A DNA stretch of 64,000 bases from Nemertoderma westbladi (Eukaryota > Xenacoelomorpha > Nemertodermatida > Nemertodermatidae). Location: contig JAUCBJ010008864.1 in the NCBI GenBank assembly GCA_032718475.1, positions 1-64,000 of the forward strand, given 5' to 3'. The notes beneath the pieces were generated by a model that did no database searches, had not been told where the DNA came from, and was given only the letters and a program-made list of their open reading frames with translations. A program made the position numbers and the translations under genes. Shown piece by piece: positions 1 through 12,704 of this stretch (position 1 is the stretch's first letter; the number at the start of each line of letters is the position of its first letter).

Positions 1-506
1 CATGTTTGTAAATTTACGAGATGCTATTTAATTACATAACATATAAAAAAAAAAAATAATTCGAAGGATGTTTGGATATTAAATAGCCTCGCGCTTAAAT
101 TTGGAAAAACATTCAGTTATTATTTATCGACGATCTTTTAAACAGATTTTGAATACTCGTGAGTCCATTTCCACCGGTCGGTATAATCAAAAATGCAAGA
201 ATATCTGTGATCTGATGTTTGAAAACGTGAATAGGATGGTGGTGGGGCATGATCACGATTACGATCACGATTGGGGCACAAAATTAAAGGAAGTTGAACC
301 AAACCATTTATTTTGTCAACTAACAGACAACCAAAATTGATGACAAATAGCATTTCCGATTAAAAACGAATGGTTTACATAAATACAGTAAAATTATTGT
401 CAAAGACGGCTAAAAATAAACGGACAATCGTCCGAAACGAAACACTTTACACAAAAAAACGACAACATTTAAATTCTATAATAAATTATATATAATAAGA
501 ATAATA
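1..506 (-). other. 3' flank / probable 3' UTR of the F-box/WD gene
   Basis: AT-rich sequence beyond the stop codon of the minus-strand terminal exon. Reading on the minus strand, an AATAAA hexamer (plus 312-307) lies about 195 nt after the stop and is the best candidate poly(A) signal. Short open frames at 101-340 and 138-353 are low in complexity and are not supported as genes. I see no further gene here. Confidence 0.45.
307..312 (-). promoter_or_regulatory. Candidate polyadenylation signal AATAAA
   Basis: The plus strand reads tttatt, so the minus strand reads AATAAA, downstream of the F-box/WD stop codon. In AT-rich DNA a hexamer can occur by chance, so this is only the most plausible candidate. 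Confidence 0.35.
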
Positions 507-1420
507 TTACAATAATTGCCACCTATATATTACTGGAGTAGTCATATCTTTTTCAATAAGAACAACCACCACGGAATCACTACGTACAGCCATATGGTTA
601 GGCAGATCGTTGAGCAGACGATGTGTCTGTCCAAGAGCTGGTTCGAAGTGATCCACCACGTGGTGGGCGCACACCCCAACATGCTCCATAGCCTCCGTAG
701 CATCAGCTTCAGTGTCCACCGGAACCACCAGTTCAGCGTCTTCCCGCTGCAGGTTCTCCGTGGCCAGATGACCCGACCGAATCCAAACCTTGTGGTCCCC
801 CTCGGTAACCATGACGATTAAACCGCACCGTACGTTGAATCGATAGCGACTAGACAACGCGTCACGCGTGTATATATGGGAGTACGAACGCTGGTCACGT
901 ACTGCGTAAACCCCCGGCCGATGGGACTGACACAATTTGTACGTTACGGTGACCAAAGGTTTATCATCAGTACTAAGTAACACGACACCCGGTAGCAAAG
1001 AACACTGCGTTACCTTATCAGCACTCTTCCATCTGATAATGGAACTTCCAGTTTCTATATCCCATAACACTACGTTCCGTCGTATATCAATAGAAACAGC
1101 AGTATTCTCGAATAGAGAAACACCATTAATGTGGAATTCGTGAATACTGTCGTAGGTTGATTTGTGTTCGAATATGAATACACCGTCCAGTTCAGATATT
1201 CGTAGCACAATGACTAGGTATGTATCGGGGTCTGTGCCGTTAGACGAGATCAGGGCGGTGTTATTGTGCACCGCCATTTGACAGTCTGATTGCTTCTCTG
1301 GAATAACAAGCCTGGTGTGTGTTAGTGGTGCTGGGGGGTTGATGAGTCCCAGAGGAGAGGAAAGGACCACGGTAGATCGGGTGCATATGCTGAGTAGGCC
1401 CTCGGCGTACATAGGGGAAT
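507..1420 (-). CDS. F-box/WD-repeat-like protein, terminal coding exon 4
   Basis: Last exon of the minus-strand gene whose earlier exons lie at 41839-41551, 41165-41007 and 35304-35164. It is 914 nt: two bases completing a split codon, then about 303 codons and a TAA stop. The strongest WD-like signature is VVLWDIETGSSIIRWK. The surrounding blades are divergent beta-rich segments, for example a stretch with ISELDGVFIF. By family knowledge, F-box proteins with C-terminal propellers are substrate receptors of SCF ubiquitin ligases, binding Skp1 through the F-box and the substrate through the propeller. That role is inferred. The exon start was chosen because AG at 1422-1421 is the only nearby acceptor whose phase matches the donor of exon 3 (the AGs at 1402-1401 and 1391-1390 do not fit). 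A further in-phase exon could be missing between exons 3 and 4. Confidence 0.72.
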
Positions 1421-1440
1421 CTATTGGAATAAAAAGGGGC
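1421..1440 (-). promoter_or_regulatory. 3' splice site of exon 4, formed by a satellite unit
   Basis: On the minus strand this reads GCCCCTTTTTATTCCAATAG and then exon sequence ATTCCCC. The pyrimidine tract, the AG and the first seven exon bases are all part of the 23-bp repeat consensus that fills the intron. The phase agrees with the upstream donor at 35164. Confidence 0.65.
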
Positions 1441-4400
1441 GACATATTGTAATAATAAAGGGGATATATATTATATATAAATATAAAATAGGGAAATGGG
1501 GAATCTATTGGAATAAAAAGGGGCGTTCTATTGGAATAATAAGGGGATATATATATATATATATATAAATATATTGGAATAAAAATGGGGAATCTATTTG
1601 AATAAAAATAGGGAATATATTGGAATAATAAAGGGGAATCTATTGGAATAATAAAGGGGAATCTGGGAATCGATAGGAATAATAAAGGGGAATCTATTGG
1701 AATAAAAATAGGGAATATATTGGCATAATAATGGGGAATCCATTGGAATAATAAAGGGGAATCTATTGGAATACTAAAGGGGAATCTATTGGAATAAAAT
1801 TGGGGAATCTATTGGAATAAAAATGGGGAATCTAATGTAATAAAAATAGGGAATATATTGGAATAATAATGGGGAATCTATTGGAATAAAAATGGGGAAT
1901 CTAATGTAATAAAAATAGGGAATCTATTGGAATAAAAATGGGGAATCTATTGGAATAAAAATGGGGAATCTATTGGAATAAAAATGGGGAATCTAATGTA
2001 ATAAAAATAGGGAATATTTTGGAAAAAATGGGGAATCTATTGGAATAATAATGGGGAATATATTGGAATAAAATTGGGGAATCTATTGGAATAAAAATGG
2101 GGAATCTATTGTAATAAAAATAGGGAATATTTTGGAAAAAATGGGGAATCTATTGGAATAAAAATGGGGAATATATTGGAATAATAATGGGGAATCTATT
2201 GGAATAAAAATGGGGAATCTAATGTAATAAAAATAGGGAATATATTGGCATAATAATGGGGAATCTATTGGAATAATAATGGGGAATATATTGGAATAAA
2301 ATTGGGGAATCTATTGTAATAAAAATAGGGAATATTTTGGAAAAAATGGGGAATCTATTGGAATAAAAATGGGGAATCTATTGGAATATTAAAGGGGGAA
2401 TCTATTGGAATAATAATGGGGAATATATTGGAATAAAATTGGGGAATCTATTGGAATAAAAATGGGGAATCTATTGTAATAAAAATAGGGAATATTTTGG
2501 AAAAAATGGGGAATCTATTGGAATAAAAATGGGGAATATATTGGAATAATAATGGGGAATCTATTGGAATAAAAATGGGGAATCTATTGTAATAAAAATA
2601 GGGAATATTTTGGAAAAAATGGGGAATCTATTGGAATAAAAATGGGGAATATATTGGAATAATAATGGGGAATCTATTGGAATAAAAATGGGGAATCTAA
2701 TGTAATAAAAATAGGGAATCTATTGGAATAAAAATGGGGAATATATTGGAATAATAAAGGGGAATCTATTGGAATAATAAAGGGGATTCTATTGGAATAA
2801 TTAAAGGGAATATATTGGAATAATAAAGGGGAATCTATTGGAATACTAAAGGGGAATCTATTGGAATAGAAATGTGAAATCAGGTGGAATAATAAAGGGG
2901 AATCTATTGGAATAAAAATGGGGAATCTAATGTAATAAAAATAGGGAATCTATTGGAATAAAAATGGGGAATCTATTGGAATAAAAATGGGGAATCTATT
3001 GGAATAAAAATGGGGAATATATTGGAATAATAATGGGGAATCTATTGGAATAAAAATGGGGAATCTAATGTAATAAAAATAGGGAATATATTGGCATAAT
3101 AATGGGGTATCTATTGGAATAATAATGGGGAATATATTGGAATAATAAAGGGGAATCTATTGGAATAATAAAGGGGATTCTATTGGAATAATTAAAGGGA
3201 ATATATTGGAATAATAAAGGGGAATCTATTAGAATACTAAAGGGGAATCTATTGGAATAGAAATGTGAAATCAGGTGGAATAATAAAGGGGAATCTATTG
3301 GAATAAAAATGGGGAATCTAATGTAATAAAAATAGGGAATCTATTGGAATAAAAATGGGGAATCTATTGGAATAAAAATGGGGAATCTATTGGAATAATA
3401 ATGGGGAATCTATTGGAATAATAATGGGGAATATATTGGAATAAAATTGGGGAATCTATTGGAATAAAAATGGGGAATCTAATGTAATAAAAATAGGGAA
3501 TATATTGGAATAATAATGGGGAATCTATTGGAATAAAAATGGGGAATCTATTGGAATAAAAATGGGGAATCTATTGGAATAAAAATGGGGAATCTATTGG
3601 AATAAAAATGGGGAATCTAATGTAATAAAAATAGGGAATATTTTGGAAAAAATGGGGAATCTATTGGAATAATAATGGGGAATCTATTGGAATAAAAATG
3701 GGGAATCTAATGTAATAAAAATAGGGAATATATTGGAATAATAATGGGGAATCTATTGGAATAATAATGGGGAATCTAATGTAATAAAAATAGGGAATAT
3801 ATTGGAATAATAATGGGGAATCTATTGGAATAGTAATGGGGAATCTAATGTAATAAAAATAGGGAATATATTGGAATAATAATGGGGAATCTATTGGAAT
3901 AATAATGGGGAATCTAATGTAATAAAAATAGGGAATCTATTGGAATAAAAATGGGGAATCTATTGGAATAAAAATGGGGAATCTAATGTAATAAAAATAG
4001 GGAATATATTGGAATAATAATGGGGAATCTATTGGAATAATAATGGGGAATCTATTGGAATATTAAAGGGGGAATCTATTGGAATATTAAAGGGGGAATC
4101 TATTGAAATAATAATGGGGAATCTATTGAAATAATAATGGGGAATCTATTGGAATAATAATGGGGAATATATTGGAATAAAATTGGGGAATCTATTGAAA
4201 TAATAATGGGGAATATATTGGAATACTAAAGGGGAATCGATTGGAATAATAAAGGGGATTCTATTGGAATAATAAAGGGGATTCTATTGGAATAATAAAG
4301 GGGAATCTATTGAAATAATAAAGGGGATTCTATTGGAATAATTAAAGGGAATATATTGGAATAATAAAGGGGAATCTATTGGAATACTAAAGGGGAATCT

Positions 4401-7400
4401 ATTGGAATAGAAATGTGAAATCAGGTGGAATAATAAAGGGGAATCTATTGGAATAAAAATGGGGAATCTAATGTAATAAAAATAGGGAATCTATTGGAAT
4501 AAAAATGGGGAATCTATTGGAATAAAAATGGGGAATCTATTGGAATAAAAATGGGGAATCTAATGTAATAAAAATAGGGAATATATTGGCATAATAATGG
4601 GGAATCTATTGGAATAATAATGGGGAATATATTGGAATAATAAAGGGGAATCTATTGGAATAATAAAGGGGATTCTATTGGAATAATTAAAGGGAATATA
4701 TTGGAATAATAAAGGGGAATCTATTGGAATACTAAAGGGGAATCTATTGGAATAGAAATGTGAAATCAGGTGGAATAATAAAGGGGAATCTATTGGAATA
4801 AAAATGGGGAATCTAATGTAATAAAAATAGGGAATCTATTGGAATAAAAATGGGGAATCTATTGGAATAAAAATGGGGAATCTATTGGAATAAAAATGGG
4901 GAATATATTGGAATAATAATGGGGAATCTATTGGAATAAAAATGGGGAATCTAATGTAATAAAAATAGGGAATATATTGGCATAATAATGGGGAATCTAT
5001 TGGAATAATAATGGGGAATATATTGGAATAATAAAGGGGAATCTATTGGAATAATAAAGGGGATTCTATTGGAATAATTAAAGGGAATATATTGGAATAA
5101 TAAAGGGGAATCTATTGGAATACTAAAGGGGAATCTATTGGAATAGAAATGTGAAATCAGGTGGAATAATAAAGGGGAATCTATTGGAATAAAAATGGGG
5201 AATCTAATGTAATAAAAATAGGGAATCTATTGGAATAAAAATGGGGAATCTATTGGAATAAAAATGGGGAATCTATTGGAATAATAATGGGGAATCTATT
5301 GGAATAATAATGGGGAATATATTGGAATAAAATTGGGGAATCTATTGGAATAAAAATGGGGAATCTAATGTAATAAAAATAGGGAATATATTGGAATAAT
5401 AATGGGGAATCTATTGGAATAAAAATGGGGAATCTATTGGAATAAAAATGGGGAATCTATTGGAATAAAAATGGGGAATCTATTGGAATAAAAATGGGGA
5501 ATCTAATGTAATAAAAATAGGGAATATTTTGGAAAAAATGGGGAATCTATTGGAATAATAATGGGGAATCTATTGGAATAAAAATGGGGAATCTAATGTA
5601 ATAAAAATAGGGAATCTATTGGAATAAAAATGGGGAATCTATTGGAATAAAAATGGGGAATCTAATGTAATAAAAATAGGGAATATATTGGAATAATAAT
5701 GGGGAATCTATTGGAATAATAATGGGGAATCTATTGGAATATTAAAGGGGGAATCTATTGGAATATTAAAGGGGAATCGATTGGAATAATAAAGGGGATT
5801 CTATTGGAATAATAAAGGGGATTCTATTGGAATAATAAAGGGGAATCGATTGAAATAATAATGGGGAATATATTGGAATAATAATGGGGAATATATTGGA
5901 ATAAAATTGGGGAATCTATTGAAATAATAATGGGGAATATATTGGAATAAAATTGGGGAATCTATTGGAATAAAAATGGGGAATATATTGGAATACTAAA
6001 GGGGAATCGATTGGAATAATAAAGGGGATTCTATTGGAATAATAAAGGGGATTCTATTGGAATAATAAAGGGGAATCGATTGGAATAATAAAGGGGAATC
6101 TATTGGAATAATTAAAGGGAATATATTGGAATACTAAAGGGGAATCGATTGGAATAATAAAGGGGATTCTATTGGAATAATAAAGGGGATTCTATTGGAA
6201 TAATAAAGGGGAATCGATTGGAATAATAAAGGGGATTCTATTGGAATAATAAAGGGGATTCTATTGGAATAATAAAGGGGAATCTAATGTAATAAAAATA
6301 GGGAATATATTGGCATAAAAATGGAGAATCTATTGGAATAAAAATGGGGAATCTAATGTAATAAAAATAGGGAATATATTGCAATAAAAATGGAGAATCT
6401 ATTGGAATAAAAATGGGGAATCTAATGTAATAAAAATAGGGAATATATTGGCATAATAATGGGGAATCTATTGGAATAAAAATGGGGAATCTAATGTAAT
6501 AAAAATAGGGAATCTAATGTAATAAAAATAGGGAATATATTGGCATAATAATGGGGAATCTATTGGAATAATAATGGGGAATATATTGGAATAAAATTGG
6601 GGAATCTATTGGAATAAAAATGGGGAATATATTGGAATAATAAAGGGGAATATATTGGAATAATAAAGGGGATTCTATTGGAATAATAAAGGGGAATCTA
6701 TTGGAATAATAATGGGGAATCTATTGGAATAATAAAGGGGAATCTAATGTAATAAAAATAGGGAATATATTGGCATAATAATGGGGAATCTATTGGAATA
6801 ATAAAGGGGAATCTAATGTAATAAAAATAGGGAATATATTGGCATAATAATGGGGAATCTATTGGAATAAAAATGGGGAATCTAATGTAATAAAAATAGG
6901 GAATATATTGGCATAATAATGGGGAATCTATTGGAATAATAATGGGGAATATATTGAAATAATAAAGGGGAATCTAATGTAATAAAAATAGGGAATATAT
7001 TGGCATAATAATGGGGAATCTATTGGAATAATAATGGGGAATATATTGGAATAAAATTGGGGAATCTATTGGAATAAAAATGGGGAATCTAATGTAATAA
7101 AAATAGGGAATATATTGGCATAGTAATGGGGAATCTATTGGAATAATAATGGGGAATATATTGGAATAAAATTGGGGAATCTATTGGAATAAAAATGGGG
7201 AATCTAATGTAATAAAAATAGGGAATATATTGGCATAATAATGGGGAATCTATTGGAATAATAAATGGGGATCTATTGGAATAATAAAGGGGGATCTAAT
7301 GTAATAAAAATAGGGAATATATTGGCATAATAATGGGGAATCTATTGGAATAATAATGGGGAATATATTGGAATAAAATTGGGGAATCTATTGGAATAAA

Positions 7401-9648
7401 AATGGGGAATCTATTGGAATAAAAATGGGGAATCTAATGTAATAAAAATAGGGAATATATTGGCATAATAATGGGGAATCTATTGGAATAAAAATGGGGA
7501 ATCTATTGGAATAAAAATGGGGAATCTAATGTAATAAAAATAGGGAATATATTGGCATAATAATGGGGAATCTATTGGAATAAAAATGGGGAATCTAATG
7601 TAATAAAAATAGGGAATATATTGGCATAATAATGGGGAATCTATTGGAATAATAATGGGGAATATATTGGAATAATAAAGGGGAATCTAATGTAATAAAA
7701 ATAGGGAATATATTGGCATAATAATGGGGAATCTATTGGAATAATAATGGGGAATATATTGGAATAAAATTGGGGAATCTATTGGAATAAAAATGGGGAA
7801 TCTAATGTAATAAAAATAGGGAATATATTGGCATAGTAATGGGGAATCTATTGGAATAATAATGGGGAATATATTGGAATAAAATTGGGGAATCTATTGG
7901 AATAAAAATGGGGAATCTAATGTAATAAAAATAGGGAATATATTGGAATAATAATGGGGAATCTATTGGAATAAAAATGGGGAATCTAATGTAATAAAAA
8001 TAGGGAATATATTGGCATAATAATGGGGAATCTATTGGAATAATAATGGGGAATATATTGGAATAATAAAGGGGAATCTATTGGAATACTAAAGGGGAAT
8101 CTATTGGAATAGAAATGTGAAATCAGGTGGAATAATAAAGGGGAATCTATTGGAATAAAAATGGGGAATCTAATGTAATAAAAATAGGGAATATATTGGA
8201 ATAATAATGGGGAATCTATTGGAATAAAAATGGGGAATATATTGGAACAATAAAGGGGAATCTATTGGAATACTAAAGGGGAATCTATTGGAATATTAAA
8301 GGGGGAATCTATTGAAATAATAAAGGGGATTCTATTGGAATAATACAGGGGAATCTATTGGAATAATAAAGGGGAATCTATTTGAATAATAAAGGGGAAT
8401 CTATTGGAATACTAAAGGGGAATCTATTGGAATATTAAAGGGGGAATCTATTGAAATAATAAAGGGGATTCTATTGGAATAATAAAGGGGAATCTATTGG
8501 AATAAAAATGGGGAATATATTGGAATAATAAAGGGGAATATATTGGAATAATAAAGGGGAATCTATTGGAATACTAAAGGGGAATCTATTGGAATAGAAA
8601 TGTGAAATCAGGTGGAATAATAAAGGGGAATCTATTGGAATAAAAATGGGGAATCTAATGTAATAAAAATAGGGAATATATTGGAATAATAATGGGGAAT
8701 CTATTGGAATAAAAATGGGGAATATATTGGAACAATAAAGGGGAATCTATTGGAATACTAAAGGGGAATCTATTGGAATATTAAAGGGGGAATCTATTGG
8801 AATACTAAAGGGGAATCTATTGGAATAGAAATGTGAAATCAGGTGGAATAATAAAGGGGAATCTATTGGAATAAAAATGGGGAATCTAATGTAATAAAAA
8901 TAGGGAATATATTGGAATAATAAAGGGGAATCTATTGAAATAATAAAGGGGATTCTATTGGAATAATAAAGGGGAATCTATTGGAATAATAAAGGGGAAT
9001 CTATTGGAATAATAAAGGGGAATCTATTGGAATACTAAAGGGGAATCTATTGGAATATTAAAGGGGGAATCTATTGAAATAATAAAGGGGATTCTATTGG
9101 AATAATAAAGGGGAATCTATTGGAATAATAAAGGGGAATCTATTGGAATAATAAAGGGGAATCTATTGGAATAATAAAGGGGAATCTATTGGAATAGAAA
9201 TGTGAAATCAGGTGGAATAATAAAGGGGAATCTATTGGAATAAAAATGGGGAATATATTGGAATAAAAATGGGGAATATATTGGAATAATAAAGGGGAAT
9301 CTATTGGAATACTAAAGGGGAATCTATTGGAATATTAAAGGGGGAATCTATTGAAATAATAAAGGGGATTCTATTGGATTAATAAAGGGGAATCTATTGG
9401 AATAATAAAGGGGAATCTATTGGAATAATAAAGGGGAATCTATTGGAATAATAAAGGGGAATCTATTGGAATAGAAATGTGAAATCAGGTGGAATAATAA
9501 AGGGGAATCTATTGGAATACTAAAGGGGAATCTATTTGAATATTAAAGGGGGAATCTATTGAAATAATAAAGGGGATTCTATTGGAATAATAAAGGGGAA
9601 TCTATTGGAATAATAAAGGGGAATCTATTGGAATATTAAAGGGGGAAT
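1421..9648 (+). repeat. 23-bp satellite, left arm (about 8.2 kb)
   Basis: Tandem array of a unit that reads GGGGAATCTATTGGAAT followed by AATAAA or AAAAAT on the plus strand. Common variants include one with TCTAATGTAATAAAAATA, one with AATATATTGG and a marker variant with GAAATGTGAAATCAGG. Larger blocks of variants recur, for example around 2760-3290, 4640-5170 and 8040-8140. The strand is very skewed: the plus strand is almost free of C. On the minus (sense) strand each unit gives a pyrimidine tract followed by CCAATAG. The array starts exactly at the border of exon 4. A short AT microsatellite lies at about 1549-1566. No genes are present. Confidence 0.97.
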
Positions 9649-10176
9649 TGTGACGGGATCTACGGATCCCGGTTTATCCGTTTGGGTTTTCTGCCCACGC
9701 GTCCCCGCCGTGTGTGAAAGGTAAAAGAGTTCTGATGTTGGGTAATATGTATAAAGGTATAATAGTCTGACAGTTGATATAATATAGCATGACACAATAG
9801 GTAATATATAATGGCGGTAGCGGACGGTGACAGAAGTCCCCGTTCCACCCTACTGATCTGACTGAGTAAACTGAATAACTGACCGGTATGATTACTGGTA
9901 ACTGGTTATATTGCACGGTGGCCTTATTGCTACTCAATCGATGCCTTTCCCCCCTCTGATTGGTTGATACCCCTGTTGGCACCCTTTGCCCCCCTCTGAA
10001 GTGCTTCCCTTCGCCCTTGCTGTTCTCTCTCTTGTCAGGGGAGTAACCCCTGACCCTTATTGTGTGTGTCTCCTTTGGGGCCTATTGTCCCCGTTTACTG
10101 GGCTGACAATAGGCTCCCAATATTGCTTTATGGCTCACTCTATGGGTTTGTGTTAGCGGAATTGGATAAGCTAACA
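9649..10176 (-). repeat. 3' LTR of the BEL/Pao-like element
   Basis: 528 bp. By eye it is identical to 16532-17059 along its whole length. It is the 3' LTR in the element's own minus-strand orientation. Small open frames inside it occur in both copies and are not supported as genes. Confidence 0.93.
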
Positions 10177-10187
10177 CTCCCCCCCAT
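10177..10187 (-). other. Polypurine tract of the LTR element
   Basis: On the minus strand the sequence just before the 3' LTR reads CATGGGGGGGAG and then TGTTAG. This is the expected place and composition for the plus-strand priming site of an LTR element, and it fixes the orientation. Confidence 0.8.
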
Positions 10188-12704
10188 GCTATCTTCCCGG
10201 TGAGAAGATAGCATCCAACTCAAGTGCGCTACAATTCCGCTGGATCCCGATCTATTATCGGGTGTGGGGTGGGTCTATTTTTTCGGAGTCGGCTTTCCAG
10301 GCCGCTCCCTATGGGTATGATGTCACTACCCTCTGGCGTCTCGTGTCGGGCCGATCGTGCGCTTCTCTCACACAATTTTTGTTTCCCCAACACTCTCACC
10401 ACTCTACTCCAACTCTCGCATACTCCCGGACCTCCTCGTCCCACACTCTTCCTCTCACTTCTCCTCCCCCACACTTGAATTGCGCCCACGCTCTCTTCGC
10501 ACTCCGCACTATTACTCCATCCCTCCTTGACTACCTTATCCCTTCTGACGAATCTCACCCCCCCCCTCCGTGCCGTCGCACTCAGGAAATGTGAAATCGT
10601 CTGGCGTCTTGCCCCTAGTGCCATAGTCACTTAGCCCCCCAGTCCCAGTAGCTAATTGAGAAAGGTTGTATGACTATAGTACTTACACCACTCACTCCGC
10701 ACTCCGCACTATCACCTCTCCACTCTCTTGTCACTCCCTAAGGCTTTAATCTCTAATGCTACCCCTGTGCTATCATACTATCTACTTACTGCTCACTAAC
10801 TCTAACTATCTGACTCTACTAACTACTAACTCTTACTACTTCTAGCTCTAACTGAGAGCCTCTAACTTTCTACTGACTCTAACTCTCTACTAACTTTCTA
10901 CTTCTACTAACTCTACTTGACTCCTCTGAGTCTACCAACTCTGCTAACTAGCTCTACTAACTCTACTCCACTAGCTCTGCTAACTCTACTAACTAGCTCT
11001 ACTAACTCTACTCCACTCTTCTAACCACTCTACTATCTGGCACCCTTTGTGCCCTTCTACTACTCAACTACCTCTCTAACACTCTAACCCTACTACTTGG
11101 CACCCTATGTGCCCTCTCTACTACCTCTAACACTCTAACTCTACTACCTGGCACAGCCCGTCTCTACTATTCTACTCTCTGGCACCCTATGTGCCCTCTC
11201 TGCTACCTCTACTCTACTTTACTACCTGGCACCCTATGTGCCCTCTCTACTCTTCTACTACCTCTCTAACTCTACTACCTGGCACCCCATGTGCCCGTCT
11301 GTACTCCTCTACACCCCCTTTACGTCTCATCGCCTACACGTGACGCTCTGAGTGCCGGCAGAGTGGGTACGTTAATTATGTGAACTACTACTGACTCTAC
11401 TAACTCTCTTCTAACTCTACTAACTCTTTTTGTGCCCGGCACCTCTTGTGCACGGCACCTTCTAACTCTACTAACTCTCTACGTGGCGCTAACGGTGCCC
11501 ACAACCACAACCGGTACTACGTACCCTCTTACTAACTCTACCTCTATCTACGTGGCGCTAACGGTGCCCACAACCACAACCGGTACTACTACGTACCCTC
11601 TTACTAACCTCTAACTCCCACTAACTCTAATTAACATACCCTGCTCTTACATCACACACATCATCACGCCCGTGCCCCACTAAGTTCAGCGCATTCCCTA
11701 CTAACTCTAACTACGTGGCGCTTACGGTGCCCACAACCCTCTACTGCTACTACTAACACCCCTAACTAGCGGTACTACATACCCTCTTACTACTCTAGCT
11801 CTCTCTACTAGCTAGCGGTACTACGTACCCTCTTACTCTTACTAACTCTCTAACGGTACTACGTACCCCTTAACTCCTACTCTCTAACGGTACTGCGTAC
11901 CCTCTAACTCTTACTCTAACTCCACTAACTAACGGTACTACGTACCCTCTAACTCTTACTCTCTAATCGGTACTTACGTACCCTCTAACTCTCTTCTACT
12001 AACGGTACTACACGTACCCTCCTACTAACTCTTCTACTAACGGTACTACACGTACCCTCCTACTAACTCTTCTACTAACGGTACTACACGTACCCTCCTA
12101 CTAACTCTAACTCTAACTAGGTACTACGTACCTACTGACTCTCTAACTAGGTACTACGTACCTACTAACTCTTACTAACTCTCTAACGGTACTACGTACC
12201 CCTTAACTCCTACTCTCTAACGGTACTGCGTACCCTCTAACTCTTACTCTAACTCCACTAACTAACGGTACTACGTACCCTCTAACTCTTACTCTCTAAT
12301 CGGTACTTACGTACCCTCTAACTCTCTTCTACTAACGGTACTACACGTACCCTCCTACTAACTCTTCTACTAACGGTACTACACGTACCCTCCTACTAAC
12401 TCTTCTACTAACGGTACTACACGTACCCTCCTACTAACTCTAACTCTAACTAGGTACTACGTACCTACTGACTCTCTAACTAGGTACTACGTACCTACTA
12501 ACTCTTACTAACTCTCTAACGGTACTACGTACCTACTAACTCCTACTCTCTAACGGTAGAGAGACTCTCTAACTCTTACTCTAACACTAACTATCAGTGC
12601 TAACTGACTAACTAACTAACTCTGACCCTAGGTACTACGTACCTCCTAAATAACTCCTAACTACCTAACTTCTACCTACTTTATTATTTAATTATTTTAT
12701 TTAA
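10188..12704. repeat. Internal short-repeat region in the position of pol
   Basis: About 2.5 kb with no supportable coding frame. A perfect hairpin made of GCTATCTTC and its complement lies just inside the polypurine tract (about 10188-10213). From about 10640 the DNA is dominated by CTACTAACTCT-like units. They are followed by modules with GGCACCCTATGTGCCCTCT (11040-11310), then by modules with the palindromic core GGTACTACGTACC (11500-12560). A 333-bp block is tandemly duplicated, its copies starting near 11853 and 12186. A 133-codon minus-strand frame at 10229-10630 resembles nothing I recognise and lies in biased sequence. Confidence 0.8.

Noticed and set aside
9660-9982. Small open frames inside the LTR (also at 16543-16865)
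   Set aside because: Present only as identical LTR copies, with no start context or protein features.
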